Source of the DNA: Candidatus Aenigmatarchaeota archaeon
Lineage (GTDB): Archaea > Aenigmatarchaeota > Aenigmatarchaeia > CG10238-14
Reading direction: 5' to 3'
Length of the DNA: 64,000 nt
NCBI GenBank assembly: GCA_030018415.1
Contig: JASEGC010000001.1
Coordinates: forward strand, 1-64,000
The notes under the pieces were generated by a model. That model was not told the DNA's origin. It saw only the letters and a list, made by a program, of their open reading frames with translations, and did not search any database. Of the stretch, positions 56,424-64,000 are shown piece after piece (within the stretch, counting starts at the first letter, position 1; each line of letters begins with the position of its first letter). Made by a program: the position numbers and the translations under genes.

Positions 56424-58508
56424 TCATCTAAGACCCATACAACCGTCATAGCAATCGAACATCGGTCTTCTTCTGCCGCTTGTGAATAACCAATATCCTC
56501 CAAACAAAAATACCAAGAATATTATTAACAAGATGAGTAGGATCCATGGTAACCATAGAAATATTCCTGTTGGAAAGATGGGCCATCTCCAAGGTCTTAT
56601 GACACGCATAGTTGAGGTAGCAGAATATTCAGTTGAATCTTTTGCAATTATAGTGAATTCATAATAGCCTTCTTCTGCATCACAAGGAACCGAAACATAA
56701 GCAGTAACAGTTTTCCTTTCATCAGGATCTAGTGTAATCGTACTTGGTACACCAGTTACCCACTCAGCTCCGATACCAGTTAAACTGATCGTAAAAGTAT
56801 CAGAAACTTTTCCTGTGTTTGTTACACCGAAAGTTATCCTCTCCTTCTGACAATTTTCTAGTATAAATTCTGGTTTTATTTCTACGTAAGGAATGCCAAC
56901 TTGAACTTCAAAATCTTTAGTCCATGTATCAGAAGTATGAATATTCCAAACAGTCACTTTGAACGATTGTTTTCCGGAGACGTCTTCAGGTACGGTAATA
57001 GTTACAAAAACATCTTTGCTTCCCCTAGCTGGTATGTCAAACTCTCCAGTGTAGAACGTTTTTGAAAATGCCTCCAACTTCATCTTTACATTTTTCTCGT
57101 ATTTCGTTCCACAACTCAAAACTCTAACGTAGACTTTGTTCCTTTCACCAGGCTTCAATTCTTCCTCAGTCCATATTTTTTCTACAGATAAACAATGCTC
57201 TGCCTCTCTCACATAATAACCAACAGGGCTTATCGAGAACGTTCTTGTAGAAGTATCTGTTTTAGTATCAACTTCTGCCTTCACTTTTATCGTATGCGGA
57301 CCTGTCGTATACTTATCAGTATCGATGGTAAACTGGAATGTCTCTGTGCCCAATTTATAGAATCTAATGCTAGCTGAATGAACTAGATTATCATCCACAT
57401 AACCTTTCACGTAAACTGTTTCAGGTAGACGAGCATAATTTAATGTTATAGGAGTCGAAACAAGGACTATATCACCTAAATCTGGATATTCATTGTCCAA
57501 GCTTATAGAACCCACTACAACCCTGTATCTATAAGGAATACAATCTTTGACATCCAATTCAGAATAAACATTCTCGATTATTGTTCCAGTCTCTACTTTA
57601 GCTCTAACATCATGAATTCCTTCATCCGAAAAATAGGCAGAGTAATGATAATCCACGCTGAAGGTTTTGGTTTGACCTCTGTCTAGATATTTTTCATCTC
57701 TGTCAATATAATGCCAATTTCCCCTATCATCTTCAACGTAGAATTTGGTTGTTACAAAAGTGTTATCAGGACCCTGTTCTAGATTCACACGAATCGACAT
57801 CTCAACAGTTTCATCCTGGCCCATACAAATCGTGTCTGGATTCACATCAAAATCCGATATTCTGAGTTTAACACCTTCTTCTTTTTTTCTGAGTGTTAAA
57901 TCTATTCTTTTAGTCTCAGTGCAAGCACATGTAACTGTGGCAGAATCTGAGTAATATCCATCTCTTGTGACTTCAACCTTGTGAGTGCCTAGCTGAATGT
58001 CAATAGTCAAATGGTCATCATATCCTTTGTATGAGTTATCCACGTATATGTTACCATCTATGGAATTGCCATTCTGGTCTTTCACGTAAATGTCAAGAGT
58101 ACAGTATCGCGGCTGGACAATTCTTTTTAGGTATATTACTTCATTAATCGGGTCACAACATGACCTACAATAAACCCAGATTGAGTCAGTTTCATAACCT
58201 TCAGCAGATGCTGTAATCTTGTTATTCGAGTATAGGATTGTGTTGAAAGTAACTTGTCCGTTCTCGTTTGTAGTAAGCTCTCCTCCGCTCCACGTCACCT
58301 TAGTTCCTCTCATGGGAACTCGCGTGTCTTCGTCTATGACAGTTATAGTCGTAGGACAATATTGTATTGCGTTAACATTAACAACAAAATTTAGGGTAAA
58401 GACTAATAGTAAAATGAACAAAATTAATATTGTATATTTACTCACAAACATACTGTTGAATTTTACAGTAAAGTATTTAAAGTTTTCGCTACTCGATAGT
58501 AAAAACAA
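56424..58508 (-). CDS. Large membrane-anchored surface protein (carboxypeptidase-regulatory/PEGA-like and CARDB-like repeats)
   Basis: ITVIDEDTRVPMRGTKVTWSGGELTTNENGQVTF; IYVDNSYKGYDDHLTIDIQLGTHKVEVTRDGY; C-terminal TM. Confidence 0.7.
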   Translation of the reverse strand: MFLLSSSENFKYFTVKFNSMFVSKYTILILFILLLVFTLNFVVNVNAIQYCPTTITVIDEDTRVPMRGTKVTWSGGELTTNENGQVTFNTILYSNNKITASAEGYETDSIWVYCRSCCDPINEVIYLKRIVQPRYCTLDIYVKDQNGNSIDGNIYVDNSYKGYDDHLTIDIQLGTHKVEVTRDGYYSDSATVTCACTETKRIDLTLRKKEEGVKLRISDFDVNPDTICMGQDETVEMSIRVNLEQGPDNTFVTTKFYVEDDRGNWHYIDRDEKYLDRGQTKTFSVDYHYSAYFSDEGIHDVRAKVETGTIIENVYSELDVKDCIPYRYRVVVGSISLDNEYPDLGDIVLVSTPITLNYARLPETVYVKGYVDDNLVHSASIRFYKLGTETFQFTIDTDKYTTGPHTIKVKAEVDTKTDTSTRTFSISPVGYYVREAEHCLSVEKIWTEEELKPGERNKVYVRVLSCGTKYEKNVKMKLEAFSKTFYTGEFDIPARGSKDVFVTITVPEDVSGKQSFKVTVWNIHTSDTWTKDFEVQVGIPYVEIKPEFILENCQKERITFGVTNTGKVSDTFTISLTGIGAEWVTGVPSTITLDPDERKTVTAYVSVPCDAEEGYYEFTIIAKDSTEYSATSTMRVIRPWRWPIFPTGIFLWLPWILLILLIIFLVFLFGGYWLFTSGRRRPMFDCYDGCMGLR

Positions 58509-58518
58509 ATGTGATAGA

Positions 58519-58842
58519 ATGAGAAAAAGAGTAAAAAAACCTTTTTCACAGACAAGAATAGCAAAGGAAAGGATAGAAAGGCTGTTTGATTTGGCTAAAG
58601 ATGAGTTAAAAAATCATCCTGAAAGAAGCAAAAAATACGTAGAACTTGCCAGAAAAATAGGTAAAAGGTACAACGTTAGGTTCACAAAAGGACAAAAAAG
58701 AAATTTCTGTAAGAGATGTAACCAATTGTTGATGCCAAACAAAACTTCTCAAGTCAGAATAGACTCAAAGAAAAAACTCATAATTATTAAGTGCATGGAT
58801 TGCGGTTATATATACAGATATCCCTACGAGAGGAGGAAATAA
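58519..58842 (+). CDS. rnp4: RNase P protein component 4 (Rpp21/Rpr2)
   Basis: AKERIERLFDLAKDELKNHPERSKKYVELARKIGKRYNVRF...CKRCNQLLMP...CMDCGYIYRYPY. Confidence 0.92.
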   Translation: MRKRVKKPFSQTRIAKERIERLFDLAKDELKNHPERSKKYVELARKIGKRYNVRFTKGQKRNFCKRCNQLLMPNKTSQVRIDSKKKLIIIKCMDCGYIYRYPYERRK

Positions 58843-58843
58843 C

Positions 58844-59092
58844 TTGCCGTTCGACTGGAACCTTGTCAGCATCAGCTTAACAGTAGTTTTTATAGCAACA
58901 TTCGTTTTGTTCTACATATTCGACAACCTTGCAAAAATATGGAGTTTATGCGAAAAAAATAAAAGTTTTAAAGTATGTACATTAGGTTCATTACCAGTCA
59001 TCGTACTCATGCTTTTGTTGATAGCTGGCGGGTTGATAATGGTAATAAACATAACTGCATACATAATGATATCTGGAAGTACACGTGTTTAG
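58844..59092 (+). CDS. Small membrane protein
   Basis: Two TMs; between rnp4 and S19e. Confidence 0.5.
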   Translation: MPFDWNLVSISLTVVFIATFVLFYIFDNLAKIWSLCEKNKSFKVCTLGSLPVIVLMLLLIAGGLIMVINITAYIMISGSTRV

Positions 59093-59093
59093 T

Positions 59094-59510
59094 ATGAAAG
59101 ATGTGGATCCAAAGAGGTTCATCGAAGTTTGTAAAGAAGAATTGAAAAGGGTTGAAAAGATTAAACCACCCAGTTGGGCAAAATTTGCAAAAACTGGAAT
59201 GAGTAGAAAATTTCCTCCCAAACAAGAAGATTGGTGGTATACGAGAGCAGCATCAATACTGAGAAGAATTTATCTTGATGGTCCAGTCGGTGTTCAAAGA
59301 TTAAGGACATATTATGGCGGAAGAAAAGATAGAGGACATAAACCAGAAAGATTTAAGAAATCTGGAGGTAGTATAATTAGAAAATGCCTACAACAATTGG
59401 AATCAGCCGAACTGATACAAAAAAGTCAAAACACGAAAAAGAAAGGTAGAATAATCAGTGAAAAGGGAAAAAAATTTATAAGTAAAATATTATCCGAAGT
59501 GAAAAAATGA
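59094..59510 (+). CDS. 30S ribosomal protein S19e
   Basis: PPSWAKFAKTGMSRKFPPKQEDWWYTRAASILRRIYLDGPVGVQRLRTYYGGRKDRGHKPERFKKSGGSIIRK. Confidence 0.96.
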   Translation: MKDVDPKRFIEVCKEELKRVEKIKPPSWAKFAKTGMSRKFPPKQEDWWYTRAASILRRIYLDGPVGVQRLRTYYGGRKDRGHKPERFKKSGGSIIRKCLQQLESAELIQKSQNTKKKGRIISEKGKKFISKILSEVKK

Positions 59511-59773
59511 ATTATTTGACGCCTGAACAACTGCAACAACTGCAAGAATTGGAAAAGTTGAAGAAAATTGTGATGAGAAAAGTACTGACAAAAGAGGCCG
59601 TAGAAAGGCTGGGAAGGATAAGGATGGTTAAACCAGAGTTGGCTACACAGTTAGAACTTTATTTAGTGCAATTGTATCAGTCTGGTCAAATTAAGAGTGT
59701 GATCAATGATACTCAGTTGAAAAAAATATTGGACTCTATAACTCAGAGTCCAAAATTCAAGATAATCAAGTAA
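59507..59773 (+). CDS. PDCD5-family DNA-binding protein
   Basis: LTKEAVERLGRIRMVKPELATQLELYLVQLYQSGQI. Confidence 0.88.
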   Translation: MNYLTPEQLQQLQELEKLKKIVMRKVLTKEAVERLGRIRMVKPELATQLELYLVQLYQSGQIKSVINDTQLKKILDSITQSPKFKIIK

Positions 59774-59778
59774 TTCAA

Positions 59779-60003
59779 ATGACAAAAACTAAAAAAGTTG
59801 GCTTGACAGGAAAGTTTGGATCAAGATATGGGAGAGGAGTTAAAATTGTATATGAAAAAATAGAAAGAAAGCAAAAACTAAAGTATACATGTCCAAATTG
59901 TAAAAGAACATCGGTCAAGAGAATTTCAGCTGGCATTTGGCAATGTATGAAATGTCATACAAAATTTGCTGGTGGGGCGTATTCTCCAAAGACTGAATCA
60001 TAA
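59779..60003 (+). CDS. 50S ribosomal protein L37Ae
   Basis: TGKFGSRYGRGVKIVYEKIERKQKLKYTCPNCKRTSVKRISAGIWQCMKCHTKFAGGAYSP. Confidence 0.95.
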   Translation: MTKTKKVGLTGKFGSRYGRGVKIVYEKIERKQKLKYTCPNCKRTSVKRISAGIWQCMKCHTKFAGGAYSPKTES

Positions 60004-60012
60004 AGTGATGAA

Positions 60013-60175
60013 ATGGTTTTTAAATGTATAAAATGTAAGAGTGTGGTTGAGGAATTAGAAGAAAGAATCAGATGTCCTTATTGCGGGCATACTTGTTTGG
60101 TTTGAAGCCAGCAAGGCCCAGAGAATTTTCGTTAAAATGAGGCCCGAAGTAATTAAGAGAGTACAAGCTAGATAG
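60013..60175 (+). CDS. rpoP: DNA-directed RNA polymerase subunit P (Rpb12), two exons 60013-60090 and 60122-60175 joined across a BHB-type intron
   Basis: Exon 1 MVFKCIKCKSVVEELEERIRCPYCGH; exon 2 RIFVKMRPEVIKRVQAR*; together a full-length 43-aa Rpb12. Confidence 0.85.
60091..60121 (+). other. Putative 31-nt bulge-helix-bulge intron in rpoP
   Basis: Central helix GGGC/GCCC; 3-nt bulges AT|A and AG|A; intron hairpin CTTGTTTGG..CCAGCAAG. Confidence 0.8.
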
Positions 60176-60252
60176 AATTATTTCTCGTAATCCTCTCTAA
60201 TTCTTCTTTTTGATTTATATGAATGGGTTTCCTATTATATTATCGATAAAAA

Positions 60253-60480
60253 ATGCAAGCAACTTTAAAGATTGAATGCAAGAACCCTGAAATTATTAAA
60301 AAAAGTTTATTACCTGATATCAAAGAAAGAAAAGATTTAAAGATTAATTTGAAAACTGATAAAAATAATTTAATCATAAAAATCGAATCTAAAAAGATAA
60401 GTTATTTAAAAGCTGTTATCAATACATATTTATCTCTTGTCAAGACTTTGAAAGAACTGGAGGAATTACATGATCACTAA
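60253..60480 (+). CDS. pcc1: KEOPS complex subunit Pcc1
   Basis: LKINLKTDKNNLIIKIESKKISYLKAVINTYLSLVKTLKELEEL. Confidence 0.8.
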   Translation: MQATLKIECKNPEIIKKSLLPDIKERKDLKINLKTDKNNLIIKIESKKISYLKAVINTYLSLVKTLKELEELHDH

Positions 60481-60805
60481 AGAAGATAGAAAATTGCTTG
60501 ACCAATTTCAATCGTACCAACAACAACTTCAAGCGATACTAATACAGAAAGAAAACTTAAGATTGCAGATACTTGAGGTCGATAAAGCTGTAGAAGAATT
60601 AGAATTAAGCAAGGAGAAAGAGGCTTATAAAATCGCTGGACCAATAATGATAAAGAAAAGTTCCGTTGACTTGAAGAACGAATTAAAAGAAAAGAAAGAG
60701 AATTACAATTTGAGGATAAAAACTCTGGAAAAAGCCGAAAATAGAATAACAAACAGTTTAAGAGAGATGGAACCCAAGTTAAAAGAAATAATAAAAGAAG
60801 GTTGA
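60470..60805 (+). CDS. pfdB: Prefoldin subunit beta
   Basis: LDQFQSYQQQLQAILIQKENLRLQILEVDKAVEELE...AYKIAGPIMIKKS. Confidence 0.9.
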   Translation: MITKEDRKLLDQFQSYQQQLQAILIQKENLRLQILEVDKAVEELELSKEKEAYKIAGPIMIKKSSVDLKNELKEKKENYNLRIKTLEKAENRITNSLREMEPKLKEIIKEG

Positions 60806-60809
60806 TTCT

Positions 60810-61067
60810 ATGAAAAACATAGAACCGATCATCAAGCTGTTGACAGTTATAATCGAAGATAGAACTGTGCCGAGAAATATAAGGGCTGCCGCAGAAGAGG
60901 CAAAAAAAGAGTTAACTGAAAAAAGTGATAATACTTGGGATATAAGGTTGAGTTCAGCCATATCAACACTCGATGATATAATCAACGATCCAAACATGCC
61001 CATTTATACAAGAACACAGATATGGAATGTTGTGAGTATGTTAGAGGCTGTTAAAAGAGAATTATAA
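60810..61067 (+). CDS. UPF0147 family protein
   Basis: IIEDRTVPRNIRAAAEEAKKEL...AISTLDDIINDPNMPIYTRTQIWNVVSMLEAV. Confidence 0.92.
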   Translation: MKNIEPIIKLLTVIIEDRTVPRNIRAAAEEAKKELTEKSDNTWDIRLSSAISTLDDIINDPNMPIYTRTQIWNVVSMLEAVKREL

Positions 61068-61100
61068 AGTATTTAAGTTTAAGTATCAAATGGAAATTAG

Positions 61101-61463
61101 GTGAAAATTATGGTGTTTAAATCTATTTTTAGGAGAGAAGAACCCGAAGAAGAGAAGGAAGAATTCATCGAAATAGAGCCTGAAGGAGAAGATAAGAGAA
61201 AAATTAACGTAAGGATAGAAAACTTAAATGATTACAGAGATGTGGAAGGAATTCAAAAACTTATGAGAGAAGGAAACATCGTATTCTTGAGGATGAGAAA
61301 ACTTAGAGAAAGAGATCTAGGAGAATTAAAGAGGTCTGTCGAGAGGTTGAGAAGAACTTCCATCGCGATGAATGGAGATATAATCGGCATAGATGAAGAT
61401 TATCTAGTCTTAACACCATCATTTGCAAAGATATACAGAGGAGAAGCACAACAAGCAAAATAA
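61101..61463 (+). CDS. sepF: SepF-like cell division protein
   Basis: VRIENLNDYRDVEGIQKLMREGNIVFLRMRKL...RTSIAMNGDIIGIDEDYLVLTPSFAKIYR. Confidence 0.85.
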   Translation: MKIMVFKSIFRREEPEEEKEEFIEIEPEGEDKRKINVRIENLNDYRDVEGIQKLMREGNIVFLRMRKLRERDLGELKRSVERLRRTSIAMNGDIIGIDEDYLVLTPSFAKIYRGEAQQAK

Positions 61464-61536
61464 GATTTCAATGAATACCATATAATTATTGAACGTGAAA
61501 GCAAAAAATTTATTTCTAAGAATAAAGATTAAGATT

Positions 61537-61875
61537 ATGAGCAAAAAAATAATCTTTTTGTTGATGTTGGTAGGAATCGTTTTCTTTTCTGGTTGTATAG
61601 GTCAAGAAAAAATAGAGGTTCCTGACAAGGACAAAGCAGTATCAGCATGCGTAGAGGAATGTAATTCTAAATTAAGAGAAGGTGTAGATTTAACTAATGG
61701 TCCATGTTTGTTGGATCCGATAAGTGATCTACCAGACTGGGTTTGCGATGTTGCCCATGAACCTCGACAAGATGTTGATAACGATCCAAAAAATCAGTGT
61801 AGTACATACAGAGAGGGGAGGTCACATCATTTTGTTGAAGTAGACCCTAACTGCAATCTAATCAAGACTTGGTAA
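61537..61875 (+). CDS. Cys-rich lipoprotein-like secreted protein
   Basis: Lipobox-like IVFFSGC; CVEECNSKL...GPCLLDPISDLPDWVCDVAHEPRQDVDNDPKNQCSTYREGRSHHFVEVDPNC. Confidence 0.65.
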   Translation: MSKKIIFLLMLVGIVFFSGCIGQEKIEVPDKDKAVSACVEECNSKLREGVDLTNGPCLLDPISDLPDWVCDVAHEPRQDVDNDPKNQCSTYREGRSHHFVEVDPNCNLIKTW

Positions 61876-61876
61876 A

Positions 61877-62317
61877 ATGACAGGCAAAAAAATGAAGACG
61901 ATTGCCTTAGTGTTTATTTTATTGATGTTTGGTTCAACTTTTACTTACGCCTTGTTGAACTCACTAAGAGGAAGTGGTAAAGAAATACAGATACCGCAAG
62001 ATAGAATATTAAATTATGAGTTGAATGAAGAACAGAGAAGATACTTGTTAACAAGAGGTTTTACACTAATCGAATACTCTTATCCCACAGGATGTTTAGA
62101 ATGCATAAATGTAAAAAACAATCTGGAAAGAATTACTCAAATTTCTGATGGTCAAATATTCTTGCAAGAATTGATCAAGGAAGGAACGCCTAAACTCACC
62201 ATCACCAGTTGGAATGGAGGAAAAACACTCAATGACCCCAAGAGTAAAGAAGCAGAAACATTAATCTGTGATTTACTGATCGAAAAACCACTTTGGTGTG
62301 TGAGCAGTAAGATTTAA
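61877..62317 (+). CDS. Membrane-anchored thioredoxin-like protein
   Basis: N-terminal TM; SYPTGCLECINVKNNLERI. Confidence 0.5.
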   Translation: MTGKKMKTIALVFILLMFGSTFTYALLNSLRGSGKEIQIPQDRILNYELNEEQRRYLLTRGFTLIEYSYPTGCLECINVKNNLERITQISDGQIFLQELIKEGTPKLTITSWNGGKTLNDPKSKEAETLICDLLIEKPLWCVSSKI

Positions 62318-62481
62318 TTCTTATTCAAATTTTTTATTTTTTCATCAAATTCTTTTATTTCATCCAAAAATCTTTTAACAACTCTCGGTAAATCCACATC
62401 TTGAACCTTCAAAATTTCAGTAGCTTGTTTAAGCAACTTTTCTTTTTTCTTCAATTCCTTAAATTCTTGTTCTGGGATCAT
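62314..62481 (-). CDS. 55-aa ORF resembling the C-terminal helical segment of archaeal AlaRS
   Basis: FKELKKKEKLLKQATEILKVQDVDLPRVVKRFLDEIKEFDEKIKNLNKN; cf. AlaRS end LREKERILTETARLLKVTEEKVPEAVKELFETWKTRRKELRKLKKK. Confidence 0.5.
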   Translation of the reverse strand: MIPEQEFKELKKKEKLLKQATEILKVQDVDLPRVVKRFLDEIKEFDEKIKNLNKN

Positions 62482-62485
62482 TCAT

Positions 62486-64000
62486 TCACTTTTTTTTCAA
62501 TTTTCTTAATTCTTTTCTTCTTGTCTTCCATGTTTCAAATAATTCTTTTACAGCTTCTGGAACTTTTTCTTCGGTGACTTTAAGTAATCTTGCAGTTTCA
62601 GTGAGAATTCTTTCTTTTTCTCTGAGATATTTTAATGCCACGTCTCCGGTAGAAAACTCGATACGATTAACTCCATCCTGAATGCGTTTTGTTTTTAAAA
62701 TAATTATGAACCCCACATCCCTAGTCGAATTTCCGTGTGTCCCTCCGCAACACTCATGGTCGATATTACCAATAGAAACAATCCTCAACCTACCCTCTGG
62801 AACGGTTCCGCCTTGATATATCCTAAACCCATATTTTTTTTCTGCTTCATTCCTCGGTAAAACTTCGATCTTTATAGGAAGGTTCTTTTTTATAATCTCG
62901 TTTGCTTTTTCTTCTATTTTTTCGATCTGTTCATCAGTTAGACTCTCAAAATGTGTTATATCTAATCTTGCTTTGTCTGTGGTTACCTCACTCCCAGCTT
63001 GCCATACCCATTGACCTATCACTTCTCTTGCTGATGCAAGCACTATATGCACGGCATCATGATTTTTTGTTAAACTTTCTCTTCGGTAATTATTGATATT
63101 ACAATTAACAACTTGTCCCTCTTTTAATTTACCAAGAATTCTATGAACAACAACATCACCAACTTTCTGAACATCTGATACGGGAAAATCTTCGATAAAA
63201 CCAACGTCTGATAATTGTCCCCCCGACGTAGCGTAAAAGTAAGTCTTATCTAATACAACCCATTTATCGTCAATCATTCTCAAAACTTTAGCCTGAAATT
63301 CCGTTTTTTTTGGATCATCGTAGACCAATAATTCAGTAGGAGGCAAACCACTGACATCTATTGGTTCTTGGATAGTTATTTTACTTTCTCTCATATGTTT
63401 TTCAGTAACTTTCACGTAGAAATCGACTGGAATTTTTAAATCTTGAATATAATCCTGAACTAATTCTGGTGTAATACCTTCTGAATCATAGAGTTTAATC
63501 AGCCTTTCTTCATCGATTTTCTCGCCTTTTTGAATTATAGCCTCAACAATTCTCTTTGTTCTTAATTTAGTCTCATGAAATCTTTTTTTCTCTATTTCGA
63601 GAATCTTTTGAATCTCATTCAAATTTTCAGATAGCTCGGGACAAATTAATTTAAGATGTCTAGCATGTAACTCACAAACATCTATCAAATCGATATTCCA
63701 TCTGAATTCATCGATAAAACTTAAAGCTCTTCTCAAGATGACACGAAGATTATAACCACCACCAACATTCGAAGGTAATAACCCATCTGCGATTGCAAAG
63801 GTTAATCCCATCGTATGGTCTGAGATTGCATACAAAGCTTCTAATGGTTTGATTTTTTGATCCAACAAATCTAGAGTTACTCCTAATTGATTAGCTATCT
63901 GTTCTCTCATTTTCCTTATATTTTTCACTTCATCTAGATTTAGAGAGCCAGCAAGCTTTGAGTATCGCAAGAAGAATTCAGCATCATATTTGATTCCAGT
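62486..64000 (-). CDS. alaS: Alanyl-tRNA synthetase, C-terminal part (N-terminus beyond window)
   Basis: TGIKYDAEFFLRYSKLAG open to the edge; LTKNHDAVHIVLASAREVIGQWVWQAGSEVTTDKARLDITH; HECCGGTHGNSTRDVG. Confidence 0.93.
   Translation of the reverse strand, partial: TGIKYDAEFFLRYSKLAGSLNLDEVKNIRKMREQIANQLGVTLDLLDQKIKPLEALYAISDHTMGLTFAIADGLLPSNVGGGYNLRVILRRALSFIDEFRWNIDLIDVCELHARHLKLICPELSENLNEIQKILEIEKKRFHETKLRTKRIVEAIIQKGEKIDEERLIKLYDSEGITPELVQDYIQDLKIPVDFYVKVTEKHMRESKITIQEPIDVSGLPPTELLVYDDPKKTEFQAKVLRMIDDKWVVLDKTYFYATSGGQLSDVGFIEDFPVSDVQKVGDVVVHRILGKLKEGQVVNCNINNYRRESLTKNHDAVHIVLASAREVIGQWVWQAGSEVTTDKARLDITHFESLTDEQIEKIEEKANEIIKKNLPIKIEVLPRNEAEKKYGFRIYQGGTVPEGRLRIVSIGNIDHECCGGTHGNSTRDVGFIIILKTKRIQDGVNRIEFSTGDVALKYLREKERILTETARLLKVTEEKVPEAVKELFETWKTRRKELRKLKKK

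Noticed and set aside
58219-58518. N-terminal extension of the RNase P component ORF
   Set aside because: Antisense to the start of the surface protein 56424-58508; homology begins at MRKRVKKPFSQ (58519).
60013-60105. rpoP as a simple truncated pseudogene or a natural 30-aa protein
   Set aside because: The missing C-terminus is present intact just downstream, and the intervening 31 nt form a BHB-type structure whose predicted cleavage restores the frame exactly.

Overview
AT-rich archaeal chromosomal window, probably DPANN-like. Most calls come from reading the supplied translations and the raw sequence; no database search was possible. Main content: (1) a type IV pilus-like locus at about 2.5-14.4 kb: class III prepilins, two TadC/GspF-like membrane proteins, a secretion ATPase, and a VWA protein with a prepilin-like N-terminus; (2) many housekeeping genes: S8e, L37e, S19e, L37Ae, Sm-like, PDCD5-like, RNase P Rpp21, Pcc1, prefoldin beta, SepF, CysS, AlaRS, PdxST, TpiA, NAD kinase, GDH, TrxB; (3) five tRNA genes, four of them carrying introns, and three of those apparently with more than one or with non-canonical introns; (4) several decayed genes. 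The most striking observation is at 60013-60175. rpoP (RNA polymerase subunit P/Rpb12) appears to be interrupted by a 31-nt bulge-helix-bulge-type intron. Excising it at the canonical BHB cleavage positions restores a full-length Rpb12 frame (…CPYCG-H|RIFVKMRPEVIKRVQAR). The same BHB geometry predicts the splice sites of a non-canonical intron in tRNA-Lys(UUU) in this window. Other points: a short histone-fold protein that ends at the start of helix 3 plus a truncated paralogue remnant, a catalytic/degenerate ATP-grasp pair next to an N-formylglutamate-amidohydrolase-like gene, a detached TtuA/Ncs6-like zinc finger, and an AlaRS whose C-terminal segment is duplicated as a separate small ORF.
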